Below are positions 22,801 through 33,196 of a DNA stretch of 64,000 nucleotides, piece after piece. The position numbers were made by a program, and so were the translations under genes. This DNA comes from Litoditis marina (lineage: Eukaryota > Nematoda > Chromadorea > Rhabditida > Rhabditidae), in contig OZ038436.1 in NCBI GenBank assembly GCA_964036275.1, positions 20,239,904 to 20,303,903 of the forward strand, given 5' to 3'. The notes beneath the pieces were generated by a model. That model worked only from the letters and a program-made list of their open reading frames with translations, ran no database searches and was not told the origin of the DNA. Each line of letters begins with the position of its first letter. Position 1 is the stretch's first letter.

Positions 22801-25722
22801 TTTAAAAAAAGAGCTAGAGTTCTATTAAATACATGTTGTGTGAAAAAATTAGGAAAATCGGTCGAGTTTGAAAAAAGTGTGTTCTCGTGTCGTTATGGAA
22901 GTTTCCGTTGTCTCTCGTCTCTCGTCTCTCGTCTCTCGTCTCTCGTCTCTCGTCTCTCGTCTCTCGTCTCTCGTCTCTCGTCTCTCGTCCCTCGTCTCTC
23001 GTCTCTCGTCTCTCGTCTCTCGTCTCTCGTCTCTCGTCCCTCGTCTCTCGTCTCTCGTCTCTCGTCTCTCTTCTCTCGTCTCTCGTCTCTCGTCTCTCGT
23101 CTCTCGTCTCTCGTCTCTCGTCTCTCGTCTCTCGTCTCTCGTCTCTCGTCTCTCGTCTCTCGTCTCTCGTCTCTCGTCTCTCGTCTCTCGTCTCTCGTCT
23201 CTCGTCTCTCGTCTCTCGTCTCTCGTCTCTCGTCCCACGTCTCTCGTCTCTCGTCTCTCGTCTCTCGTCTCTCGTCTCTCGTCTCTCGTCTCTCGTCTCT
23301 CGTCTCTCGTCTCTCGTCTCTCGTCTCTCGTCTCTCGTCTCTCGTCTCTCGTCTCTCGTCTCTCGTCTCTCGTCTCTCGTCTCTCGTCTCTCGTCTCTCG
23401 TCTCTCTTCTCTCGTCTCCCGTCTCCCGTCCGGTGTCCGCATAGGTTTTGGAAAAACTACTGAACCAAATTGGCTGAAATTCGGCCCACTTGTGTGAACC
23501 CCAAAGTTAGCTCGGTGCCGAGAGTTTGGTTGTTACGTTCTGTCTGGCGCTTGGCGCGGGCGCCAACACGCGCCAAAAGCTAGAAAATATAGGTTCCTAT
23601 AAGTGAATTTGTCCAAATTTCCGCACAGTTGGTTTAGTAATTGTTTTGAACTATGTCCCAAACTATTGTGCCATGGCTGACACTTGCCAGACGCGGGCGC
23701 CTATTGGCGCCAAATGAGAAAAAAACTTGCGAAGTCCTGTTATGACTGTTATTTTGCAGAGAAATATGAATTATGAATGATAGAGGCCATATCGGTTGAT
23801 CATTCACCATATTACCAACTGCGCCTATTTTAGGCGCCAGTTGGCGCCAACATCGGAAATCGGGGTTTCCGATGAAAAATCTGCGTTTTCAAATTGAAAT
23901 CTCCATAAATAATGGGTCACAAGATTTTTTCGCGGTCAACTTTGGAAAAAAAAACAGTGCTCTTGTGTTATGAAAAAAAAAATTCGTCGTCCCTCGTCTT
24001 CCGTCCGGTGTCCGCATAGGTTTGAAAAAACCACTGAACCGAATTGGCTAAATTTTGGCACACGTGTGTGAACCCCGCACATAGCTCGCGCCAAATGTTT
24101 GGTGATGTCATGTTGCTTATGGCGCCTGGCGCGGGCGCCAAACGGCGCCAAGCTGCAAAAAGTATGGGATCCCATGAGTGAAATGATCCGAAATCTTGCA
24201 TAGAGGTTGAAATAGTGAGCTCCAGCGTTTTCCAGATTTGTGGTACCATGGTTAACATTAGGCGCCGAACGCTGGCGTCTAGTGGTGCCGATTGAGAGAA
24301 AGACTGTCTTTGTACAGAAAGCTCAGATTTTAATAAACGAAATGGAAAGAGGCGGTTTTCGTACCAGTTCGCCAATCACGCCAGTTTTGCAGGTCAACTG
24401 GCGCCAAAAATAATTTGAAAAACCAGGACCACGCCGTTGGAAAACTCGAAACTTCGTCCAGATATCAGGATGTTTGATAGTCACCGTTTTTAAAATACAT
24501 TGTTTTAATTTGGGAGTGGTTGTACTAGTACAACTAGCGAAAAGAGAACAATTTGTAGAAAATGGGGGCCCAGGAAGTGTGTGAGTTCTGTTACGTTTCC
24601 CCGTTTTTAGCAAAAAGTGAACAATACGATGTTGTGAATGAGTGTGCTGTGTGCAACTAAAATTGAGCAATACATTTGTTTGCACAACGGTTCCCAAAAA
24701 AACAATTCCAAAAATGTAATTTTAGCGTGAAAGTGCATAGTGGATTCACTTAAGTACGTTGTGAACCGTTGTGCAAACAAATGTATTGTTCAATTTTGGT
24801 TGCACACAGCACACTCATTCACAACATCGTATTGTTCACTTTTTTCTAAAAACGGTGAAACCTAACAGAACTTACACACTTCCTGGTCCCCCACTCTCTA
24901 TGAATACTTACTTGTTCTTTTCAGGTGACTCACCAAACAACTTGCAAAGTGTGTGTGAAGTCCTGAGCTGGGCCATCAATTGCGATCGCAAAATAGTCAT
25001 CAACAAACAACGTTCTGAAACATTAAATTTTTGCCTGATTCGTCAATTACGGTGTATAGTTGTTGGTAACGGAAAGGCAAGAGGGTACTGTATATCTAAA
25101 TGTCCGCTCTGTACGGACACATGTTATCGATTCCAAGGCTTGTTGGTATTCTACTGCAGTAGCGCAGTGGTTAGAGCCCAGCTACGAATGTTTTTCTCGC
25201 AGATTCGATTCCTGCTAGATACAAAATTCATTAATTTGGCATCCTCTATACAACCGGAAAAGTACTAATATAAAGCATTCGTGATAATCCGACACCTGTA
25301 TACTGTGTGTCAACTTCACAGTCACGTGAAACATTAAACATAGCAGAGCTCAGAAACGTGCAAATGCACGATTCCTCATTATAATGCTAACTTCACGTCA
25401 ATATTCACTTCTAGTATAAAGTTTGACTAATCCACCGAAAAGTGGCTCGCTCCAAAAACCGGCATGCAAATTTGTTCAGCGCGTTTACCATATTCATACA
25501 AAATACTTCTTCATATTTGTATTGATTGGAATAAACTGACCGTGGGCATAATAGAGCCAATAAGGCACACTGAGCGAGGGCGGAACCGGTCTGGTAGACG
25601 AGTAAAGCATCGTATTCGGGATAGATGGGGGAAGGAGCGTAGAAAACCAGGCTCAGCACCGTCATGTTCAAGAACGAGGCCAGGCCAGCGGAACCGATCC
25701 AAGCGACCCATGTTTTCCACAT
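16859..25722 (-). CDS. seven-transmembrane chemoreceptor (nematode serpentine receptor)
   Basis: Predicted G-protein-coupled receptor of the nematode chemoreceptor superfamily, closest in feel to the Str/Srd/Srh group; the subfamily is not certain. Exons in transcript order: 25722-25541, 21680-21527, 20969-20870, 19721-19597, 17979-17905, 17083-16859. All junctions are GT/AG and the phases (2,0,1,0,0) fit exactly, giving 286 residues and a TAA stop. Hydrophobic segments appear in the expected order: TM1-2 in exon 1; TM3-4 in exon 2 with SFGHRLWVI after TM3; an outside loop with NIT glycosylation site in exon 3; TM5 (CTPIIVLLFAI) in exon 4; TM6 with a Pro kink (ETFIPVITAVGVLVWF) in exon 5; TM7 (GPPILSIQALIPLLTTDRYRR) in exon 6. 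Introns reach 3.9 kb and host most local repeats. An upstream exon near 26800 is possible, but I found none in phase, so the start at 25722 is provisional. Confidence 0.75.
17177..17266. repeat. short foldback in chemoreceptor intron 5
   Basis: Imperfect arms of about 42 bp containing GAACGAGAGAG and CTCTCTCGTTC, with almost no spacer. Flanked by GGCCAATTGGC-like sequence. Confidence 0.5.
18266..18303. repeat. GCGC palindromic dispersed motif, copy 2
   Basis: TCGTGCGCAGCGCGGAGCGC and the following TGCGCAGATTAGTTTTTG match copy 1 at 14309 with a few changes. The core is itself palindromic. Confidence 0.75.
18806..18872 (+). other. tRNA-like sequence (SINE or tRNA pseudogene)
   Basis: An A-box-like TGGCGGATTGGATAAACGC and a perfect B box GGTTCGATTCC sit at tRNA-like spacing, but no acceptor stem forms. 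It lies in a chemoreceptor intron. Confidence 0.4.
19058..19378. repeat. foldback MITE, GTATAAAA family, copy 2
   Basis: About 320 bp with near-perfect arms of about 105-110 bp. The ends read TTAGTATAAAAAACGAGTGT and its reverse complement, and flanking TA suggests a TA target duplication. It shares its terminal sequence with the element at 15251, but its inner sequence differs. Confidence 0.75.
19397..19413 (+). repeat. poly-G tract, 17 G
   Basis: Uninterrupted run of 17 G just outside the MITE at 19058-19378. Long enough to form a G-quadruplex; its length may be unreliable in an assembly. Confidence 0.85.
20267..20501. repeat. MITE with 24-bp perfect inverted termini
   Basis: Termini 20267-20290 and 20478-20501 are exact reverse complements (ATTCCTACTGAGACTCC at the outer end). 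Total 235 bp, non-coding, in chemoreceptor intron 3. Confidence 0.8.
21971..22481. repeat. MITE with TTAAAGGGACCGT termini
   Basis: About 511 bp with imperfect inverted termini of about 30 bp that begin TTAAAGGGACCGT. Located in chemoreceptor intron 1. TTAA at the edge may be the target site. Confidence 0.65.
22691..22716. repeat. GCGC palindromic dispersed motif, copy 3
   Basis: TCGCGCGCAGCGCGAAGCGC followed by TGCG shares the core of copies 1 and 2 but not their AGTTTTTG tail. Confidence 0.6.
22911..23430. repeat. heptamer satellite (TCTCGTC)n, about 74 copies
   Basis: 520 bp of the 7-bp unit TCTCGTC with a handful of single-base changes. All three frames stay open on this strand and one does on the other; this follows from the repeat and is not evidence of coding. 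It lies in chemoreceptor intron 1. Confidence 0.97.
23426..24420. repeat. two diverged tandem copies of a GGCGCC-rich segment
   Basis: Copy 1 starts at 23426 and copy 2 at 24001 (period about 575 bp), both with CCGTCCGGTGTCCGCATAGG. Both continue with similar text (CTGAACC.AATTGGCT, GTGTGAACCCC) and clusters of GGCGCC palindromes. Copy 2 is preceded by a short CCCTCGTCTT remnant, which resembles the heptamer satellite that precedes copy 1. Confidence 0.8.
24564..24892. repeat. foldback element with 130-bp arms
   Basis: Arms 24564-24693 and 24763-24892 are close reverse complements around a 69-nt spacer. Located in chemoreceptor intron 1. Open frames across it only reflect the mirrored arms. 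Confidence 0.8.
25155..25222 (+). other. tRNA-like sequence (SINE or tRNA pseudogene)
   Basis: A-box match TAGCGCAGTGGTTAGAGCC (25161-25179) and a B-box-like AGATTCGATTCCT (25202-25214). The acceptor stem is not convincing. Both this and the one at 18806 end in TTCGATTCCTGC, so they could belong to one SINE family. Confidence 0.4.
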
Positions 25723-26917
25723 TTCTGCAACTGACAAGTTTCACTAACAAAACTATAGTTGCACATTCACATCCGTTGCACAGTCACGCAAAACATTTTA
25801 AACACAGCAGAGCTCAGAAACTTGCAATGACAAAGCGAACAATCCCTCATTAGAATGCTTAGTTTACGGGACTAATTAGTTTACTTCTAGTTGTATAGCA
25901 GAAAGTTGATCAACGAGATCAGCGTGTAACAAATGAAGAAGACTCAGGAAGCAACCGATATAAAACATGTTTGAAAACATAACACTTCTATAAATGGTTG
26001 GTTTCAGCCTATGACTGTCTCAAACAGCCCTGTACTTTCGAGTCTGATAAACATATTCTCGTGTAACTAGGTTAGTTAAAGTTGAAAAATTGTATGGATT
26101 CGTTTTGCTAAAGGATCAGGTAATGGTATAGTTACAAAACTTCGTCTACTTTCCGTTCTCAGCACTATCACAATAGAACTGGTGACTAGAGATAACAGTG
26201 CGAGAGAAAGAGAGAAAAAGAGAGCAAGACAGATAAAACGATGGAAAGAGAGAAATATAAGAAAATAGGAAGGGAGAAAAATATGAAGAGGGAAAGATAT
26301 AAAGAAAGAGAGAGAGAGTAGAGAGAGAAGTACGAGGGATAGATGAAAGAAGAGAAGGTAAAAAAGTTAATCTGATAAAATTAGAGGAAGATAGGAAGAT
26401 ATAATAGGGGATTGATAGGAAGAGAGCAAGATAGGAAGAACTAGTCCTTAAGGAGTAAACTTCGAATGGTGACAATTGAGTGCAACCGAGATCGAGGAAC
26501 ACAAATTGTCAAATATCGATTTGACTGGGGGCCGCATCGAAAAGGTTACGTCTGTGTAAAAAAAATCGAAAAAGAACACATTTTCGATAATTACCGAACG
26601 AAAGTGAATTGTATATATCTATGTGAAACATGTTTTATCAGGAACTTCATTCTGAGCGAGCTATTTGTTTTTATGTTGCTGGAAAGTATTCAAACATTGT
26701 TCTAGTTTAGAAGCGTATGTAGAGCAGTAGACTTCGTTGCTAGTTTTTTTAGCAACGATCGCTGAAGAAAACCTAACAATTAAGTTAAGATCAACATGAA
26801 ACTCACATCTTGGCGAACATTTTCAGTTTATCTACTTGATTGATGTTTCTTCAAGTTTTCGTTGGTCTTTTATACTTGTCGCGTTGGTTGTTCACTTTTT
26901 GTTCTGTGTTTGTTTAT
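25723..26917. other. upstream region of chemoreceptor gene
   Basis: Holds a diverged copy (about 25775-25890) of a segment also found at about 25310-25410, so first exon 25541-25722 is flanked by direct repeats. A purine-rich GAGA stretch lies at about 26187-26440. No other gene is recognisable. Confidence 0.45.
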
Positions 26918-26952
26918 ACAAAGTAACTACAGCGACTTACAAAGTATTTTCT
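26918..26952 (-). repeat. inverted fragment of the tRNA-Gly unit at the array edge
   Basis: About 35 bp (ACAAAGTAACTACAGCGACT onward) match the reverse complement of the unit segment around AAGTCGCTATAATTACTTTG. It stands just before the first plus-strand unit. Confidence 0.75.
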
Positions 26953-27108
26953 CTAAACAAACTGTGTAGAAAATGGAAGAGCTCACATATCTTATTGTCC
27001 TATGAACTATTTTCTTTTCCCGCAGTTCAATTGGAACAGTCTTCGTCATGAGAACGGGTTCTCTGGTAGGGCTCACATATCCCAGCTAGGAACAACGCTC
27101 AATACGTA

Positions 27109-27180
27109 GCGTCCGTGGTGTAATGGTCAGCATGGATGCCTTCCAAGCATTCGACGGGGGTTCGATTCCCCCCGGACGCA
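27109..27180 (+). tRNA. tRNA-Gly(UCC)
   Basis: Consensus 72 nt, same folding as the copy at 16090. Class B flank. First complete copy of the array. Confidence 0.96.
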
Positions 27181-27555
27181 TATATTTTGTTTTTGATTTC
27201 AATTTTGGTATTTTGTTACTCGAAACGTTTGTGATGAATAAATCTAGCGTCATTACAGGACATTTTCACCCGTCTAAGGTTTGTAGTTATTTTATTTTCA
27301 ATAAATTTGATGAAAACACTTTGTAAGTCGCTATAATTACTTTGTAACCTACAGTAAGCTTTAAGTACCTTTCACTAATTGTAGAATGGATGAAAAGTCG
27401 TCTAAATCATTTGAAACGATCCCGATTATTATGTTATTGTCTTACCGTATGAACTATTTTCTTTTCCCGCAGTTCAATTGGAACAGCCTTCGTCATGAGA
27501 ACGGGTTCTCTGGTAGGGCTCACATATCCCAGCTAGGAACAACGCTCAGTACGTA

Positions 27556-27627
27556 GCGTCCGTGGTGTAATGGTCAGCATGGATGCCTTCCAAGCATTCG
27601 ACGGGGGTTCGATTCCCCCCGGACGCA
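27556..27627 (+). tRNA. tRNA-Gly(UCC)
   Basis: Consensus 72 nt. Class A flank. Confidence 0.96.
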
Positions 27628-28003
27628 TATATTTTGTTTTTGATTTCAATTTTGGTATTTTGTTACTCGAAACGTTTGTAATAAACAAACCAAGGGTCAT
27701 TACAAAACATTTTCACCCGTCTGAGGTTTGTAGTCGTTTTATTTTCAATAAATTTGATGAAAACACTTTGTAAGTCGCTATAATTTTTTTTGTAACCTAC
27801 AGTAAACTTTAAGTACCTTTGACTAATTGTAGAATGGATGAAAAGTCGTCTAAATCATTTGAAACGATCCCAATTAACATCTTATCGTCCTACCGTATGA
27901 ACTGTTTTCTTTTCCCGCAGTTCAATTGGAACAGTCTTCATCATGAGAACGGGTTCTCTGGTGGGGCTCACATATCCCAGCTAGGAACAACGCTCAGTAC
28001 GTA

Positions 28004-28075
28004 GCGTCCGTGGTGTAATGGTCAGCATGGATGCCTTCCAAGCATTCGACGGGGGTTCGATTCCCCCCGGACGCA
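28004..28075 (+). tRNA. tRNA-Gly(UCC)
   Basis: Consensus 72 nt. Class A flank. Confidence 0.96.
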
Positions 28076-28451
28076 TATATTTTGTTTTTGATTTCAATTT
28101 TGGTATTTTGTTACTCGAAACGTTTGTAATAAACAAACCAAGCGTCATTACAAAACATTTTCTCCCGTCTGAGGTTTGTAGTCGTTTTATTTTCAATAAA
28201 TTTGATGAAAACACTTTGTAAGTCGCTATAATTTTTTTTGTAACCTACAGTAAACTTCAAGTACCTTTGACTAATTGTAGAATGGATGAAAAGTCGTCTA
28301 AATCATTTGAAACGATCCCAATTAACATCTTATCGTCCTACCGTATAAACTGTTTTCTTTTCCCGCAGTTCAATTGGAACAGTCTTCGTCATGAGAACGG
28401 GTTCTCTGGTGGGGCTCACATATCCCAGCTAGGAACAACGCTCAGCACGTA

Positions 28452-28523
28452 GCGTCCGTGGTGTAATGGTCAGCATGGATGCCTTCCAAGCATTCGACGG
28501 GGGTTCGATTCCCCCCGGACGCA
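28452..28523 (+). tRNA. tRNA-Gly(UCC)
   Basis: Consensus 72 nt. Class A flank with a small deletion (ACAAAAATTTTCACC). Confidence 0.96.
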
Positions 28524-28894
28524 TATATTTTGTTTTTGATTTCAAATTTGATATTTTGTTACTCGAAACGTTTGTAATAAACAAACCAAGCGTCATTACA
28601 AAAATTTTCACCCGTCTGAGGTTTGTAGTCGTTATATTTTCAATAAATTTGATGAAAACACTTTGTAAGTCGCCATAATTACTTTGTAACCTACAGTAAG
28701 CTTTAAGTACCTTTTACTAATTGTAGAATGGATGAAATGTCGTCTAAATCATTTGAAACGATCCCAATTACTATCTTATTGTCCTACCATATAAACTGTT
28801 TTTTCCCGCAGTTCAATTGGAACAGTCTTCGTCATGAGAACGGGTTCTCTGGTGGGGCTCACATATCCCAGCTAGGAACAACGCTCAGTACGTA

Positions 28895-28966
28895 GCGTCC
28901 GTGGTGTAATGGTCAGCATGGATGCCTTCCAAGCATTCGACGGGGGTTCGATTCCCCCCGGACGCA
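28895..28966 (+). tRNA. tRNA-Gly(UCC)
   Basis: Consensus 72 nt. Class A flank, close relative of the preceding unit. Confidence 0.96.
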
Positions 28967-29339
28967 TATATTTTGTTTTTGATTTCAAATTTGATATTTT
29001 GTTACTCGAAACGTTTGTAATAAACAAACCAAGCGTCATTACGAAAATTTTCACCCGTCTGAGGTTTGTAGTCGTTATATTTTCAATAAATTTGATGAAA
29101 ACACTTTGTAAGTCGCCATAATTACTTTGTAACCTACAGTAAGCTTTAAGTACCTTTTACTAATTGTAGAATGGATGAAAAGTCGTCTAAATCATTTGAA
29201 ACGATCCCAATTACTATCTTATTGTCCTACCGTATGAATTGTTTTCTTTCCCGCAGTTCAATTGGAACAGTCTTCGTCATGAGAACGGGTTGTCTGGTAG
29301 GGCTCACATATCTCAGCTAGGAACAACGCTCAGTACGTA

Positions 29340-29410
29340 GCGTCCGTGGTGTAATGGTCAGCATGGATGCCTTCCAAGCATTCGACGGGGGTTCGATTCC
29401 CCCGGACGCA
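29340..29410 (+). pseudogene. tRNA-Gly(UCC), one base lost (71 nt)
   Basis: One C is missing where the T stem meets the acceptor stem (five C instead of six), so G7 loses its partner or the T stem shortens. Class B flank. Last plus copy before the turning point. Confidence 0.75.
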
Positions 29411-29627
29411 TATATTTTGTTTTTGATTTCAATTTTGGTATTTTGTTACTCGAAACGTTTGTGATGAATAAATCTAGCTTCATTACAAGACATTTTCACC
29501 CGTATAAGGTTTGTAGTTATTTTATTTTCAATAAATTTGATGAAAACACTTTGTAAGTCGCAAAGTTTGTTTATTACAAACGTTTCGAGTAACAAAATAC
29601 CAAAATTGAAATCAAAAATAAAATATA
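29411..29627. repeat. turning point 1 of the array (convergent palindrome)
   Basis: The flank 29411-29462 is mirrored at 29576-29627 around an asymmetric 113-nt centre. The orientation change falls at about 29562, where a plus-strand AAGTCGC joins a minus-strand class A flank. tRNAs on both sides point toward this centre. Confidence 0.9.
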
Positions 29628-29699
29628 TGCGTCCGGGGGGAATCGAACCCCCGTCGAATGCTTGGAAGGCATCCATGCTGACCATTACACCACGGACGC
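29628..29699 (-). tRNA. tRNA-Gly(UCC)
   Basis: Consensus 72 nt. Its downstream flank is cut short by turning point 1. Confidence 0.95.
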
Positions 29700-30071
29700 T
29701 ACGTACTGAGCGTCGTTCCTAGCTGGGATATGTGAGCCCCACCAGACAACCCGTTCTCATGACGAAGACTGTTCCAATTAAACTGCGGGAAAAAAACAGT
29801 TCATACGGTAGGACAATAAGATAGTAATTGGGATCGTTTCAAATGATTTAGACGACATTTCATCCATTCTACAATTAGTAAAAGGTACTTAAAGCTTACT
29901 GTAGGTTACAAAGTAATTATGGCGACTTACAAAGTGTTTTCATCAAATTTATTGAAAATATAACGACTACAAACCTCAGACGGGTGAAAATTTTTGTAAT
30001 GACGCTTGGTTTGTTTATTACAAACGTTTCGAGTAACAAAATACCAAAATTGAAATCAAAAACAAAATATA

Positions 30072-30143
30072 TGCGTCCGGGGGGAATCGAACCCCCGTCG
30101 AATGCTTGGAAGGCATCCATGCTGACCATTACACCACGGACGC
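30072..30143 (-). tRNA. tRNA-Gly(UCC)
   Basis: Consensus 72 nt. Class A flank with the same small deletion as the unit at 28895, its mirror partner. Confidence 0.96.
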
Positions 30144-30519
30144 TACGAACTGAGCGTTGTTCCTAGCTGGGATATGTGAGCCCTACCAGAGAACCCGTTC
30201 TCATGACGAAGACTGGTCCAATTGAACTGCGGGAAAAGAAAACAGTTCATACGGTAGGACGATAAGATGTTAATTGGGATCGTTTCAAATGATTTAGACG
30301 ACTTTTCATCCATTCTACAATTAGTCAAAGGTACTTAAAGTTTACTGTAGGTTACAAAAAAAATTATAGCGACTTACAAAGTGTTTTCATCAAATTTGTT
30401 GAAAATAAAACGACTACAAACCTCAGACGGGTGAAAATGTTTTGTAATGACGCTTGGTTTGTTTATTACAAACGTTTCGAGTAACAAAATACCAAAATTG
30501 AAATCAAAAACAAAATATA

Positions 30520-30591
30520 TGCGTCGGGGGGGAATCGAACCCCCGTCGAATGCTTGGAAGGCATCCATGCTGACCATTACACCACGGACGC
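30520..30591 (-). tRNA. tRNA-Gly(UCC) with an acceptor mismatch
   Basis: A G-to-C change in the 3' acceptor strand places C opposite C at acceptor pair 6. Otherwise consensus. Class A flank. Function doubtful. Confidence 0.8.
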
Positions 30592-30967
30592 TACGTACTG
30601 AGCGTTGTTCCTAACTGGGATATGTGAGCCCCACCAGAGAACCCGTTCTCATGATGAAGACTGTTCCAATTGAACTGCGGGAAAAGAAAACAGTTCATAC
30701 GGTAGGACGATAAGATGTTAATTGGGATCGTTTCAAATGATTTAGACGACTTTTCATCCATTCTACAATTAGTCAAAGGTACTTAAAGTTTACTGTAGGT
30801 TACAAAAAAAATTATAGCGACTTACAAAGTGTTTTCATCAAATTTATTGAAAATAAAACGACTACAAACCTCAGACGGGTGAAAATGTTTTGTAATGACG
30901 CTTGGTTTGTTTATTACAAACGTTTCGAGTAACAAACTACCAAAATTGAAATCAAAAACAAAATATA

Positions 30968-31039
30968 TGCGTCCGGGGGGAATCGAACCCCCGTCGAATG
31001 CTTGGAAGGCATCCATGCTGACCATTACACCACGGACGC
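30968..31039 (-). tRNA. tRNA-Gly(UCC)
   Basis: Consensus 72 nt. Class A flank. Confidence 0.96.
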
Positions 31040-31411
31040 TACGTGCTGAGCGTTGTTCCTAGCTGGGATATGTGAGCCCCACCAGAGAACCCGTTCTCAT
31101 GACGAAGACTGTTCCAATTGAACTGCGGGAAAAAACAGTTTATATGGTAGGACAATAAGATAGTAATTGGGATCGTTTCAAATGATTTAGACGACTTTTC
31201 ATCCATTCTACAATTAGTGAAAGGTACTTAAAGCTTACTGTAGGTTACAAAGTAATTATAGCGACTTACAAAGTGTTTTCATCAAATTTATTGAAAATAA
31301 AACGACTACAAACCTCAGACGGGTGAAAATGTTTTGTAATGACGCTTGGTTTGTTTATTACAAACGTTTCGAGTAACAAAATACCAAAATTGAAATCAAA
31401 AACAAAATATA

Positions 31412-31483
31412 TGCGTCCGGGGGGAATCGAACCCCCGTCGAATGCTTGGAAGGCATCCATGCTGACCATTACACCACGGACGC
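31412..31483 (-). tRNA. tRNA-Gly(UCC)
   Basis: Consensus 72 nt. Class A flank. Confidence 0.96.
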
Positions 31484-31858
31484 TACGTGCTGAGCGTTGT
31501 TCCTAGCTGGGATATGTGAGCCCCACCAGAGAACCCGTTCTCATGACGAAGACTGTTCCAATTGAACTGCGGGAAAAGAAAACAATTCATACGGTAGGAC
31601 AATAAGATGGTAATTGGGATCGTTTCAAATGATTTAGACGACTTTTCATCCATTCTACAATTAGTGAAAGGTACTTAAAGCTTACTGTAGGTTACAAAGT
31701 AATTATAGCGACTTACAAAGTGTTTTCATCAAATTTATTGAAAATAAAATAACTACAAACCTTAGACGGGTGAAAATGTCCTGTAATGACGCTAGATTTA
31801 TTCATCACAAACGTTTCGAGTAACAAAATACCAAAATTGAAATCAAAAACAAAATATA

Positions 31859-31930
31859 TGCGTCCGGGGGGAATCGAACCCCCGTCGAATGCTTGGAAGG
31901 CATCCATGCTAACCATTACACCACGGACGC
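31859..31930 (-). tRNA. tRNA-Gly(UCC), D-loop variant
   Basis: GGTTAG replaces GGTCAG in the D loop, a harmless change. Class B flank. The only other copy with this change is at 43739 on the plus strand. Confidence 0.95.
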
Positions 31931-32303
31931 TACGTACTGAGCGTTGTTCCTAGCTGAGATATGTGAGCCCTACCAGAGAACCCGTTCTCATGACGAAGAC
32001 TGTTCCAATTGAACTGCGGGAAAAAAAACAGTTCATACGGTAGGACAATAAGATAGTAATTGGGATCGTTTCAAATGATTTAGACGACTTTTCATCCATT
32101 CTACAATTAGTCAAAGGTACTTAAAGCTTACTGTAGGTTACAAAAAAATATAGCGACTTACAAAGTGTTTTCATCAAATTTATTGAAAATAAAACGACTA
32201 CAAACCTCAGACGGGTGAAAATGTTTTGTAATGACGCTTGGTTTGTTTATTACAAACGTTTCGAGTAACAAAATACCAAAATTGAAATCAAAAACAAAAT
32301 ATA

Positions 32304-32375
32304 TGCGTCCGGGGGGAATCGAACCCCCGTCGAATGCTTGGAAGGCATCCATGCTGACCATTACACCACGGACGC
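32304..32375 (-). tRNA. tRNA-Gly(UCC)
   Basis: Consensus 72 nt. Class A flank. Confidence 0.96.
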
Positions 32376-32750
32376 TACGTACTGAGCGTTGTTCCTAGCT
32401 GGGATATGTGAGCCCCACCAGAGAACCCGTTCTCATGACGAAGACTGTTCCAATTGAACTGCGGGAAAAGAAAATAGTTCATACGGTAGGACAATAACAT
32501 AATAATCGGGATCGTTTCAAATGATTTAGACGACTTTTCATCCATTCTACAATTAGTAAAAGGTACTTAAAGCTTACTGTAGGTTACAAAGTAATTATAG
32601 CGACTTACAAAGTGTTTTCATCAAATTTATTGAAAATAAAACGACTACAAACCTCAGACGGGTGAAAATGTTTTGTAATGACGCTTGGTTTGTTTATTAC
32701 AAACGTTTCGAGTAACAAAATACCAAATTTGAAATCAAAAACAAAATATA

Positions 32751-32822
32751 TGCGTCCGGGGGGAATCGAACCCCCGTCGAATGCTTGGAAGGCATCCATG
32801 CTGACCATTACACCACGGACGC
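32751..32822 (-). tRNA. tRNA-Gly(UCC)
   Basis: Consensus 72 nt. Class A flank. Its pre-tRNA segment reads CAGCTGGGAAC, shared with the unit at 42848. Confidence 0.96.
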
Positions 32823-33196
32823 TACGTACTGAGCGTTGTTCCCAGCTGGGATATGTGAGCCCCACCAGAGAACCCGTTCTCATGACGAAGACTGTTCCAA
32901 TTGAACTGCGGGAAAAGAAAATAGTTCATACGGTAGGACAATAACATAATAATCGGGATCGTTTCAAATGATTTAGACGACTTTTCATCCATTCTACAAT
33001 TAGTCAAAGGTACTTAAAGCTTACTGTACGTTACAAAAAAATATAGCGACTTACAAAGTGTTTTCATCAAATTTATGGAAAATAAAACCTCTACAAACCT
33101 CAGACGGGTGAAAATGTTTTGTAATGACGCTTGGTTTGTTTATTACAAACGTTTCGAGTAACAAAATACCAATTTTGAAATCAAAAACAAAATATA

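Larger units (their letters stand above)
26990..29562 (+). repeat. tRNA-Gly array, block I (plus orientation)
   Basis: Six tandem units of 443-448 bp. Each unit is: tRNA, a T-rich flank that occurs in class A (AATAAACAAACCAAGCG) or class B (GATGAATAAATCTAGC) form, a stretch with CACTTTGTAAGTCGCTATA, then a conserved pre-tRNA segment (TTTTCCCGCAGTTCAATTGG, GAACGGGTTCTCTGGT, AACAACGCTCAGTACGTA). The left end begins part-way into a pre-tRNA segment. The right end meets block II in inverted orientation. Confidence 0.97.

Noticed and set aside
22840..23497. Long reading frames with VSRLSSL or RRETRDE repeats
   Set aside because: Produced by the 7-bp repeat, which has no stop codon in these frames; non-coding satellite in an intron.
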